A stretch of 17,145 nt of DNA from an uncultured Bacilli bacterium (GTDB taxonomy: Bacteria; Bacillota_I; Bacilli_A; RF39; UBA660): positions 1 to 17,145 of the forward strand of contig CARMXJ010000027.1 of the NCBI GenBank assembly GCA_949025205.1, in the 5' to 3' direction. The translations under genes and the position numbers were made by a program. The notes under the pieces were generated by a model. That model was not told where the DNA came from, searched no databases, and was given only the letters and a program-made list of their open reading frames with translations. Shown one piece after another: positions 1 to 6,998 of the stretch (its first letter is position 1; each line of letters starts with the position of its first letter).

Positions 1-1
1 G

Positions 2-421
2 AGTGGAGGATCATGGGAATATGTAATGGGAGTTATGTTAAATCAAACAAATACAGCTCCATTAAGCGGAAATTCAGGATTTACAACATTTCCAGAAGCA
101 AAATATTATGACGCATATTTATACGATACAAGCATGACAACATATAATCGAGGAATATTAGGAGATGCCACAAAAGAGATGGGGCCTTTTGGGAGTAATA
201 GCTATGGAACTGCAGGAACAAGAAATATTGGTTCTTGGTATAATGATGAATCCTGGTATGTAAGCTATTCTTCTAATGCCAGTTCTTCATCAGCATGGTT
301 TATGCGGGGTGCTTATAACATCCATGGTATGGGTAGTGGTTTGTTTTGTTTTAGCAGAGATGGAACGATTAACGGAAAGGCTAGTTCTTATATAAGTTTT
401 CGCTTGGTTTTAGCAATTTAA
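2..421 (+). CDS. C-terminal fragment of a large surface/secreted protein (5' end outside window)
   Basis: The frame is open to the left edge (it reads SGGSWEYVMG before the first internal Met), so the true start lies upstream and only 139 residues are visible. The fragment is rich in Gly, Ser, Tyr, Trp and Asn and poor in Lys. It has short aromatic-glycine motifs (GSWYNDESWYV, AWFMRGAY, GSGLFCFSRDG) and ends in a beta-rich tail with SFRLVLAI. Composition and closing motifs resemble the C-terminal modules of extracellular Firmicutes proteins with a C-type-lectin or formylglycine-enzyme-like fold; this is inference from pattern only. No LPXTG signal or C-terminal membrane segment is seen, so anchoring, if any, must come from the missing N-terminus. 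The internal ATG at 26 is not a credible start because the coding pattern continues upstream and no RBS precedes it. Confidence 0.6.
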   Translation, partial: SGGSWEYVMGVMLNQTNTAPLSGNSGFTTFPEAKYYDAYLYDTSMTTYNRGILGDATKEMGPFGSNSYGTAGTRNIGSWYNDESWYVSYSSNASSSSAWFMRGAYNIHGMGSGLFCFSRDGTINGKASSYISFRLVLAI

Positions 422-497
422 TTCAAAAGAATAGAAAGAGTATAATAAAAAATCTTTAAGATATAAAATTACAGTGTAAATGAGTCTGTGAATAAAA

Positions 498-532
498 AGA
501 GGCTAAGTAGAAAAAAAATTTCACTTAGCTCT
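498..532 (-). terminator. Distal copy of two tandem terminator hairpins
   Basis: On the minus strand AGAGCTAAGT pairs with ACTTAG-C-CTCT around an AT-rich loop and is followed by CTTTTTATT. It lies downstream of the minus-strand MMPL operon and repeats the organisation of the hairpin at 570-598. On the plus strand it would follow the gene ending at 421, but its T-run there is weak (TGTTTG). Confidence 0.5.
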
Positions 533-560
533 TGTTTGACATATATATTTAACCTGATAA

Positions 561-606
561 ATAAAAAGAACTGAGTAAAAATTCGTTTTTCACTCAGTCA
601 TTTTTT
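561..606. terminator. Strong bidirectional intrinsic terminator
   Basis: ACTGAGT (570-576) pairs with ACTCAGT (592-598). The stem is extended by AAAAA/TTTTT with one bulged base and closed by a tetraloop-like ATTCG centre. It is followed on the minus strand by TCTTTTTATTT, ending the operon whose last stop is at 609, and on the plus strand by ATTTTTTATTT, serving the gene ending at 421. Confidence 0.8.
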
Positions 607-608
607 AT

Positions 609-2207
609 TTATTTTACTTTTTCAATTTTATATACAAAAGTAGTATTTGTAACATTATTTGAACTAAAACCATTATATTCTTTGCTTAAATTTACGAGTG
701 CTTTGGCTTTATTGCTATAGCTTTTTATAGTACTTCCGTATTTTGTAAGAGGAGTGATACCTTCTTTATTAAATTTTGAAATTCCGTTTGTTAGAGTGGT
801 CAACTCGTTTTGTAAAGTACTTGCCCCATTTGTAAGGGTTTTACTTCCATCGTATAATTTTGTAAGCCCATTGTTTACTTGGGTAAGCCCACCATTTAAT
901 TCGTTTACTCCTTTTTGTAATTCGTTAATTTTTGTTAAATAACTCGTTAAACTTTCTACTTGTTTGAGAATAGGAGTAAGTTTATTTATTAGAGTGTCAT
1001 AAGTAGTTTCATTTGCATCTAATAGAAGAATAAGTTCACAATTTGCTTTTAAGGTAAGGATATTTTCTTCTGTTCCGTTGTAGTTTACAAGCGTTGTTTT
1101 GTAGTAATTCATTAGTGTTTGGTAATCCATATTTGTTTTTGTAGTTAAAGTGTTTATTAAAGCATTTTTGGCACTTTTGTTTTTTTCTTTTAAAGTATTT
1201 AGTCCAGCTAATGAGTTTGCTACATTCGCACTTTTTATACTTTCTGCTGCTTTATTAAGCGAAGAAACCGCTGTATCTACTTCCTTTTTTAATTCTTTAG
1301 AACCTGCTTCTAATTTTCTTACGGCCTCTAAAGCTGTTTTTAAATTGGTGGACATTTCACTGCTTCCACTTGCAAGAGTTTTACTACCACTTTCTAATTC
1401 TTTGGCCCCATTTTCGATGGTATCTATACTTTCTTTTAAAGTATCTAAATTTTTAGATAAACTATTCATTTTATCAAATATTTTGAAATCGGTATCTTCA
1501 AGCATTTTTGGAGTAGCTACCATATAAATATCTGTTGTTTCAAAATTTGTTGTTTTATAAGAGATGGTAATGTCTTCTAAACTTTCTAGTTCTTCTAATT
1601 TAAAGTTGTCATACATTCCAGGACTTGCAATTCCGACAATGATATTTTTCGTACCACTGTCTACTATTTTTCCATTGTTAATTTCTAGGTCTTGGTTGTT
1701 TTCACCATCTAAAATCATGCCTAGGGTTATGACAAATGGAGTATACATTTTTGTGTGTTTTCCATTTACAAGAACAGTGTTTTCTTCGTTGTTTTTAAAA
1801 TGGATTTTTATTTTAATATCTCCACTTTTTCCTAAGATGTCTTTGGCATCTACTAATTCACCATCTAAGAAGTATTCTAGTGTTACTTCAATAGGCAAGT
1901 CTTTTTCTATGCTTCCACGATAAAATATATCTTTATTATTACCGCTCCAAATAATTTGGTCTTCTTTCATGGTATAGGTTTCAAGACCATTAATGTTTAA
2001 GATATTTTTTAGTTCTGTTTCATCCGCAATTTCTTTTTGTTCTCGCACAAATAAGTGATTGGTTACAGAACTTTTTAAGGTAGTACCAGAATAGTTTAAA
2101 TTGGTATACACCGTTTCTTTTTTAGTTAGAGCATTTACAGAAAATGCAGGGGTTAAGAGAATTCCGCTTATAATTAAGGGATAAATCCATTTTTTTGTTT
2201 TTTTCAT
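609..2207 (-). CDS. Secreted coiled-repeat partner of an MMPL/RND exporter (YhgE/Pip-like repeats)
   Basis: 532 residues. Residues 1-26 form a signal peptide (Lys-rich start, hydrophobic core LIISGILL, cleavage probably after SVNA). Residues ~30-240 are a mixed extracytoplasmic domain. Residues ~245-510 are mostly helical with heptad-like motifs of the form L-x-x-G-x-x-x-L (for example GAKELESGSKTLASGSS and GLTQVNNGLTKLYDGSKTL), as in the YhgE/Pip family. Unlike full YhgE proteins there is no C-terminal membrane domain. The start has AAGG eight bases upstream, inside the end of the permease gene; the permease stop and this ATG are one base apart, implying translational coupling. I infer a cell-surface accessory subunit that may bridge or gate the exporter. 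The family resemblance rests on repeat pattern rather than on any catalytic motif. Confidence 0.65.
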   Translation of the reverse strand: MKKTKKWIYPLIISGILLTPAFSVNALTKKETVYTNLNYSGTTLKSSVTNHLFVREQKEIADETELKNILNINGLETYTMKEDQIIWSGNNKDIFYRGSIEKDLPIEVTLEYFLDGELVDAKDILGKSGDIKIKIHFKNNEENTVLVNGKHTKMYTPFVITLGMILDGENNQDLEINNGKIVDSGTKNIIVGIASPGMYDNFKLEELESLEDITISYKTTNFETTDIYMVATPKMLEDTDFKIFDKMNSLSKNLDTLKESIDTIENGAKELESGSKTLASGSSEMSTNLKTALEAVRKLEAGSKELKKEVDTAVSSLNKAAESIKSANVANSLAGLNTLKEKNKSAKNALINTLTTKTNMDYQTLMNYYKTTLVNYNGTEENILTLKANCELILLLDANETTYDTLINKLTPILKQVESLTSYLTKINELQKGVNELNGGLTQVNNGLTKLYDGSKTLTNGASTLQNELTTLTNGISKFNKEGITPLTKYGSTIKSYSNKAKALVNLSKEYNGFSSNNVTNTTFVYKIEKVK

Positions 2208-2208
2208 T

Positions 2209-4275
2209 TTATAAACCTTCTTTCTTTGTTTTTGTTGTTTTCATGATGATTTTATCAAATACATGTAATAGAGCTGGGAGTAAGAATATAACGACTACCA
2301 TACTAATGATAGAGCCTCTGGCAAGTAGTTTACAAATAGCTCCAATCATGTCTATTTTGGAGTATATGGCAACACCGAATGTGGCTGCGAAGAAACAGAA
2401 AGCAGATGTTATAATGGATGGAGTTGCCTCAGCCAGTGTATTTTTTAACGCTTCTTTTTTGTCTTTTGTTTTTCCTCTTTCTTCTAGGTATTTGGTCGAC
2501 ATTAAAATGGCATAGTCAATAGTTGCTCCTAGTTGTATTGTACCTACGACAATGGATGCGATAAAGGGTAACGTGGTACCAGTAAAGTAAGCAACGGCCA
2601 TATTAGAAAGAATGGCAAATTCAATCGTACATATTAAAATAATGGGTAGACTTATTGATTTTAAGACAAACAACATTAAGATAAATATAACTCCAATAGA
2701 TGCATAGTTTACCATTTTAAAGTCGTGGTCAGCAATGGTGGTTAAGTCTTTCATAAGAGGGCCTTCTCCAGCGATAATGGCATTGCTATCATATTCTTTT
2801 ACTAAACCGTTTACCACACCAATTTGTTCATTTAATTCATTGGATGCAATTTCATAAGTAGAATTTAGAATGATGAGTTGGTATGTATCGTTATCGAGCA
2901 TGTTTTTAATGTTTTCTGGAAACATGGAAATAGGTAGACCTAAATCTAAAATTTGTTCTGGTGATAATACCAAATCAATTCCTTCTATTTCTTTTAGACT
3001 CTCGATTAATTCTTGTCTTTCGCTCGCTTTCATATCTTTTTTTACTAAAATCATTTCCGGAGAAACAATATTAAAGTTTTGGGCTAGTTCTGTATTAGCC
3101 ACCGAACTTGGTAGAGTATCCGGTAGGGATTCGTCTAACTTGTAATACACTTCTGTATGGTTGTTTCCGTATAGTGCTGGCATAAGTAGAAGTAAGAAAA
3201 CAATAAGGGTAAGGGGGTAGTATTTTCTGGCAAAATTTTGAATGCCCGTAAATTTTGGGAATCTATTTTTGTGTTTTAATTTTTCAACCGCTTTTTCAAA
3301 TACAAGCAAAAGAGCTGGGAATAGGGTAAGAACACATATAAGTCCACAAACCACTCCTTTGGCCATAACAATACCAATATCTGTGCCTAAGGTTAAGTCC
3401 ATAGAACATAGAGCTAAGAATCCAGCGATGGTGGTAAGAGAAGAACCAACAACGGATACGAAAGTTTCGTGTATCGCTTTTTGCATGGCTTTTTTGGAAT
3501 CTGTTTCTTCTCTTTTTTCGCTTTCGTATTTGTGATATAGAAATATCGAGAAGTCCATGGTAACTCCAAGTTGTAAAACGGCGGTGATGGCTTTTGTAAT
3601 ATAAGATATTTCTCCTAAAAAAATGTTAGAGCCTAGGTTATATAAAATGGCAACTCCGATATTTCCAAGTAAAAATAAAGGTACGATGTAAGAGTCTGTT
3701 GCCAATACTAAGACAATTAAGCAAAGAAGTACCGCAATGGCAATATAGGCATAGATTTCACGTTCTGAAAGTTCCATCGTATCTAGAACCATGGCTGTCA
3801 TACCACTTACACTATTTGCATTTTCCACTGTATTTCGAAGAGCTGTAACAGCATCGATTGTACTTTGTTCAGATGTTGAACCTTCGAAAGTCACTAAAAT
3901 GGCTGTTTTGTTATCAACGTACACTTTTTCTAAAATGCTACTGGGAAGCATTTCGATAGGAAAAACTGTATCAGTTACATCCGCTATACTTGCTACCATA
4001 TTTACATTTGGTATTTTTCGAATTTGGTTTTCTAAGTTTACGATGTCTAAGTTTTTCTTATTTTCGACAGTAACGAATGAGAAAGCACCAATACCAAAAT
4101 CGTTTGTTAAAATGTTTTGGCCTTCAATGGTTTCAATGTCTTCTGGTAAATACACCAAGATATCGTAATTGATTTTTGTGTTGTAATAACCAATACCTGC
4201 TGGTATTAATAAAAGGAAAGCAATTATTAATACAAGTACACTGTGGTTGGTTATCCAACTTGTTATTTTTTTCAT
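2209..4275 (-). CDS. MMPL/RND-superfamily transporter permease
   Basis: 688 residues from the chosen ATG, which has GGAGG five bases upstream; an in-frame GTG at 4311 has no RBS. The architecture is the duplicated RND plan: TM1 (~13-30), a large extracytoplasmic loop (~31-170), a five-helix block (~175-327), TM7 (~355-370), a second loop (~371-515) and a final five-helix block (~520-675). The aspartates expected in the transmembrane proton relay are present in GVTMDFSIFL (D~241) and GATIDYAILM (D~587). The family moves lipids or hydrophobic drugs out of the membrane using proton-motive force; the substrate cannot be read from sequence. It forms an operon with the repeat protein immediately downstream and is divergent from a TetR-family gene, the usual arrangement of a ligand-induced efflux unit. 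Confidence 0.88.
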   Translation of the reverse strand: MKKITSWITNHSVLVLIIAFLLLIPAGIGYYNTKINYDILVYLPEDIETIEGQNILTNDFGIGAFSFVTVENKKNLDIVNLENQIRKIPNVNMVASIADVTDTVFPIEMLPSSILEKVYVDNKTAILVTFEGSTSEQSTIDAVTALRNTVENANSVSGMTAMVLDTMELSEREIYAYIAIAVLLCLIVLVLATDSYIVPLFLLGNIGVAILYNLGSNIFLGEISYITKAITAVLQLGVTMDFSIFLYHKYESEKREETDSKKAMQKAIHETFVSVVGSSLTTIAGFLALCSMDLTLGTDIGIVMAKGVVCGLICVLTLFPALLLVFEKAVEKLKHKNRFPKFTGIQNFARKYYPLTLIVFLLLLMPALYGNNHTEVYYKLDESLPDTLPSSVANTELAQNFNIVSPEMILVKKDMKASERQELIESLKEIEGIDLVLSPEQILDLGLPISMFPENIKNMLDNDTYQLIILNSTYEIASNELNEQIGVVNGLVKEYDSNAIIAGEGPLMKDLTTIADHDFKMVNYASIGVIFILMLFVLKSISLPIILICTIEFAILSNMAVAYFTGTTLPFIASIVVGTIQLGATIDYAILMSTKYLEERGKTKDKKEALKNTLAEATPSIITSAFCFFAATFGVAIYSKIDMIGAICKLLARGSIISMVVVIFLLPALLHVFDKIIMKTTKTKKEGL

Positions 4276-4302
4276 AATATCCTCCATTTCGCTATGTATT
4301 TT

Positions 4303-4329
4303 ATGATACACAAATTAAAAAATTAACAA
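4303..4329 (-). promoter_or_regulatory. Candidate promoter of the MMPL operon
   Basis: On the minus strand TTGTTA (4324-4329) and TATCAT (4303-4308) are separated by 15 bp, shorter than the ideal 17. It lies about 30 bp before the permease start. The -35 overlaps the first dyad of the putative operator, which fits repression by the adjacent TetR-family protein. Confidence 0.4.
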
Positions 4330-4358
4330 CATAAACAAGTCTATGTTGGATAATAGAC
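4327..4358. promoter_or_regulatory. Putative double operator: two overlapping inverted repeats
   Basis: CAACATA (4327-4333) and TATGTTG (4342-4348) are perfect reverse complements separated by 8 bp. GTCTAT (4339-4344) and ATAGAC (4353-4358) are a second perfect pair, also separated by 8 bp. Their centres are 11 bp apart, about one helical turn, so two dimers could bind side by side on one DNA face. The location between a tetR-type gene and its divergent transporter supports an operator role. Confidence 0.5.
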
Positions 4359-4406
4359 ACTTTTTTAATAAATGTATTTATAAATAAAAGATTTTTGTTG
4401 TTTATC

Positions 4407-4444
4407 TGGACAAAAGTCTTTAAAGTAGTATAATGAAGGCGGTG
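4407..4444 (+). promoter_or_regulatory. Promoter and RBS of the TetR-family gene
   Basis: TGGACA (4407-4412) and a perfect TATAAT (4429-4434) are 16 bp apart. AGGCGGTG (4437-4444) is a near-consensus RBS seven bases before the ATG. The RBS starts only three bases after the -10 box, so a transcript starting at the usual distance would carry only part of it; translation may be weak, as suits a repressor. A small GAC-AAAA-GTC dyad (4409-4418) overlaps the -35. Confidence 0.6.
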
Positions 4445-4451
4445 AAGAAAA

Positions 4452-5021
4452 ATGCGAGAAACAAAAAAAGATTTGCGAATTGTAAGAACAAAAAAATTTT
4501 TATATGAAGCTTTAATTGTTCTTTTAAAAGAAAAACCTTTTGAAGAAATAAAAGTTTCGGACATATGCGAACAAGCTCTCATTAATCGTTCTACCTTTTA
4601 TGCGCATTATAGCGATAAGTATGATTTATTAGATAGTTTTATAAAAGATGTAAAATTGTCATTAAAAGAAGAACTTGAAAAAAATAAAAATATTACCAAT
4701 ACCAAAGAGTATTATTTGGAAATGTTGCGCATTTTCTTTTTACATGTAGATATGCGCAAAGATTTTTATTCTGCTATTATTGTGAATAACCAAAATAGTA
4801 TTGTGACAGATATGATTTTTAGTGCATTAAATGAAGAGATTCAAAAAAGAATAGAAGAAGATAGAGACTTGTTAAAGAAAAAAATACCAAGTGATATTGT
4901 TGTTTCTTTTTACTTAGGAGCGGTTTTTAATATTGGAATTGATTGGTTAAAGAATCCAAGTAAGTATACAACGGAGGAATTAATTTCATATTTAGAGGAA
5001 TTACTTCCAGATGTTTTGTAA
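4452..5021 (+). CDS. TetR/AcrR-family transcriptional regulator
   Basis: 189 residues, the usual TetR-family length. The N-terminal DNA-binding domain (~7-60) has the expected helix-turn-helix: VSDICEQALINRSTFYAHY followed by SDKYDLLDSF. The C-terminal ~120 residues are helical, variable and typical of the ligand-binding/dimer domain (KKDLRI... at the start, IPSDIVVSFYLGAVFNIGIDWL near the end). Its position back-to-back with the MMPL permease, with dyad symmetry between them, makes it the probable repressor of that operon and perhaps of itself. The inducer is unknown. It is followed by a convergent terminator shared with the M15 peptidase gene. Confidence 0.9.
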   Translation: MRETKKDLRIVRTKKFLYEALIVLLKEKPFEEIKVSDICEQALINRSTFYAHYSDKYDLLDSFIKDVKLSLKEELEKNKNITNTKEYYLEMLRIFFLHVDMRKDFYSAIIVNNQNSIVTDMIFSALNEEIQKRIEEDRDLLKKKIPSDIVVSFYLGAVFNIGIDWLKNPSKYTTEELISYLEELLPDVL

Positions 5022-5040
5022 CAAATTTTTAGTAATTAAA

Positions 5041-5068
5041 AAAATTCGAAGTTTCAATATCGAATTTT
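5041..5068. terminator. Bidirectional terminator between convergent genes
   Basis: AAAATTCGA (5041-5049) pairs perfectly with TCGAATTTT (5060-5068) across a 10-base loop. It is flanked by A-runs on the left and T-rich sequence on the right, so it can end both the TetR-family transcript and the minus-strand peptidase transcript; it overlaps the latter's stop codon by two bases. Confidence 0.7.
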
Positions 5069-5645
5069 ATTTTATATATAAATGATAATATTCATCGTAA
5101 GACAATTTTTTTTCGACTACCTCTTTGGCAATTTCTTTTCCTAAATAGCGTAAATGCCAAGGTTCCTCTATGTATCCGGTTATCTCTTGTTTGTCTTTTG
5201 TATAACGAACGATAAATCCATATTTATAGGCATTTTCTTTTAACCATTTGGCATCTTTTTCTAAAATCTCTTCCTGTCCTTCTGTCCAAACATCTACCGC
5301 AAGTCCTGTTTGGTGTTCAGAGTGTCCAGGTCTTGCTGAATACGTATCTGCTAAGTCTTGACCATCTTTTTTTACATATTCATTGTAAATTTTTGTTTGG
5401 TATGCAAAGGAACGATAAGCACTATAAGGCCTTATAAAAATATGGTCTTTTTTTGCAGCATTCACTAATTCTTCAAATGCGCATGCAGCTTCTTCTCTTA
5501 ATTTGTATTTTTCATTATAAGATAAACTCTTTAAATCACTGGGTTCATATTCTTTTAAAGAACGGAATTTATTTACTAATACGGTATATGTATCTGGATT
5601 TTCTATGGTTTTTATATTTATATAGAATTTTATATTTTTGTTCAT
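5067..5645 (-). CDS. M15B (VanY/YodJ-type) D,D-carboxypeptidase without a visible signal peptide
   Basis: 192 residues. The zinc-peptidase core is intact: SEHQTGLAVD supplies ligands H111 and D118, and EPWHLRY supplies the catalytic E161 and ligand H164; YSAYRS is the conserved substrate-side motif. VanY-type enzymes remove the terminal D-Ala from peptidoglycan stem peptides. The start is supported by AGGAG about 10 bases upstream. The mature-domain landmarks (NPDTYTVLVNKF) begin at residue 16, so there is no room for the N-terminal membrane anchor or lipoprotein signal of most relatives; the frame is open for only about 20 more codons upstream and then closed, without a good start. Either the protein acts in the cytoplasm, is exported non-classically, or has lost its leader. 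It is divergent from the dacF-like gene. Confidence 0.85.
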   Translation of the reverse strand: MNKNIKFYINIKTIENPDTYTVLVNKFRSLKEYEPSDLKSLSYNEKYKLREEAACAFEELVNAAKKDHIFIRPYSAYRSFAYQTKIYNEYVKKDGQDLADTYSARPGHSEHQTGLAVDVWTEGQEEILEKDAKWLKENAYKYGFIVRYTKDKQEITGYIEEPWHLRYLGKEIAKEVVEKKLSYDEYYHLYIK

Positions 5646-5708
5646 TTTTTTATTTCTCCTTTTTGTAAGTTTATTTTTGAAAAGAAAAAATATGAAGTGC
5701 GAATTGAT

Positions 5709-5736
5709 TCATAATTTAAGCAAGTAGTCATACTTT
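5709..5736 (+). promoter_or_regulatory. Candidate sporulation-type (SigE-like) promoter of the dacF-like gene
   Basis: TCATAAT (5709-5715) and CATACTTT (5729-5736) are 13 bp apart, resembling the SigE arrangement. A SigA reading (TTGATT with CATACT, 19 bp apart) is poorer. B. subtilis dacF is known to use forespore sigma factors, so the exact sigma class is uncertain. The predicted start falls close to the RBS AGAGGTG (5743-5749). Confidence 0.3.
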
Positions 5737-5756
5737 TTTAGTAGAGGTGTGAAAAT

Positions 5757-6902
5757 ATGAAAAAACTTGTAGTATTGGTATTTCTTTTTCTTGTTGGAAC
5801 TATTGGCGTAAAAGCAGAGGATTTAACTCCTAATGCAGAAAGTGCAATTCTTTTAGAGGTTTCTACGGGGAAAGTAATCTACGAAAAAAATGCAAATCAA
5901 AAACTTGCTCCGGCATCTATGACCAAAGTTATGAGCATGCTTTTAATTATGGAAGCAATTGATAATGGAAAATTAAGCTTCGAAGATGACGTAGTTATCA
6001 GTGATAATGCATCCAGTATGGGTGGTAGTCAAATATTCTTACAAACAGGTGAAAAATATAAAGTACGAGAATTGTTAAAAGGAATTGCCATAGCAAGTGG
6101 AAATGATGCTGTTGTTGCCATGGCTGAAAAAGTGGGTGGTAGTGTTTCTTCTTTTGTCGATTTAATGAACCAAAAAGCAAAGTCCTTGGGACTTACGAAT
6201 ACCCATTTTGATAATCCTCATGGACTAGAGAGTGAAAACCATTATACAACAGCAAAAGATATGTCTATTATGGCGCTTGAACTTTTAAAGCATGAAAAAA
6301 TTTTAGAGTTTACAAGTATTTACGAAGACTATTTGAAAAAACCAGATGGTTCTAGTGTGTGGCTTGTTAATACCAATCGATTGGTAAGGTTTTATGAAGG
6401 AGTAGATGGTTTAAAAACAGGATTTACGAACCAAGCAGGCTACTGCATTACAACGACTGCTAAACGCGGTGACCTTCGACTTTTGTCGGTGGTGATGAAA
6501 GCAGAGACTAGTGATTTACGAAGTAAAGATACAGTTTCCATGTTAAATTATGGTTTTAATACATACAAACTTGATGTTTTATTAAAAAAAGAAGAGGAAC
6601 TAGGAGAAGTAAAAATTGAAAAAGGGAAAAAAACAAAGACAAAAGTTTATTTAGAACAAGATGTGACGATATTATCTAAAATAAGTGATAATGCTGAGGT
6701 ATTTGATTACAATTTGGTTGTAGAGGATATAGAAGCTCCCATAAAGGAAAATACAAAAGTTGGTTATTTGGAAGTTATGGATAAAGAAGGGCATATTATA
6801 AAAGAAGTAGATGTGGTGGTAAACGAAGAAGTAGAAAAAGCAAGTTTTCTAGATTTATGGACCCGCGTTTTACAAGTATTTACAGGTGGAATTTTTAGAT
6901 AA
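5757..6902 (+). CDS. dacF: D-alanyl-D-alanine carboxypeptidase, DacF-like (peptidase S11)
   Basis: 381 residues. A signal peptide (MKKLVVLVFLFLVGTIGVKA) precedes a complete penicillin-binding S11 domain: S54-M-T-K57 with the nucleophile, S114-G-N116, and K220-T-G222. A C-terminal beta domain follows (~270-355), then a short amphipathic tail (SFLDLWTRVLQVF) that would hold the enzyme on the outer membrane face. The catalytic-domain wording (APASMTK, ASSMGGSQIFL, GIAIASGNDA) closely follows B. subtilis DacF, which trims the pentapeptides of spore peptidoglycan and limits cortex cross-linking. RBS AGAGGTG lies seven bases before the ATG. Vegetative DacA is the alternative, but the resemblance is nearer to DacF and the window is rich in sporulation genes. 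No terminator follows; the LCP gene downstream has its own promoter. Confidence 0.9.
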   Translation: MKKLVVLVFLFLVGTIGVKAEDLTPNAESAILLEVSTGKVIYEKNANQKLAPASMTKVMSMLLIMEAIDNGKLSFEDDVVISDNASSMGGSQIFLQTGEKYKVRELLKGIAIASGNDAVVAMAEKVGGSVSSFVDLMNQKAKSLGLTNTHFDNPHGLESENHYTTAKDMSIMALELLKHEKILEFTSIYEDYLKKPDGSSVWLVNTNRLVRFYEGVDGLKTGFTNQAGYCITTTAKRGDLRLLSVVMKAETSDLRSKDTVSMLNYGFNTYKLDVLLKKEEELGEVKIEKGKKTKTKVYLEQDVTILSKISDNAEVFDYNLVVEDIEAPIKENTKVGYLEVMDKEGHIIKEVDVVVNEEVEKASFLDLWTRVLQVFTGGIFR

Positions 6903-6939
6903 TTAGCTGTTAAATTTCTGTAAATAAAATGGTGGTTTC

Positions 6940-6969
6940 TTGTAAAGATATGATAAGAAAGTATATAAT
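6940..6969 (+). promoter_or_regulatory. SigA-like promoter of the LCP gene
   Basis: TTGTAA (6940-6945) and TATAAT (6964-6969) are separated by 18 bp. The RBS AAGGTGG (6987-6993) follows, five bases before the ATG at 6999. Confidence 0.6.
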
Positions 6970-6998
6970 GGAGTAGAATATAAAGTAAGGTGGACATT

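Noticed and set aside
4301..4582. Minus-strand reading frame across the tetR start
   Set aside because: It runs antisense to the helix-turn-helix coding region and the operator, has no RBS and a composition unlike a protein.
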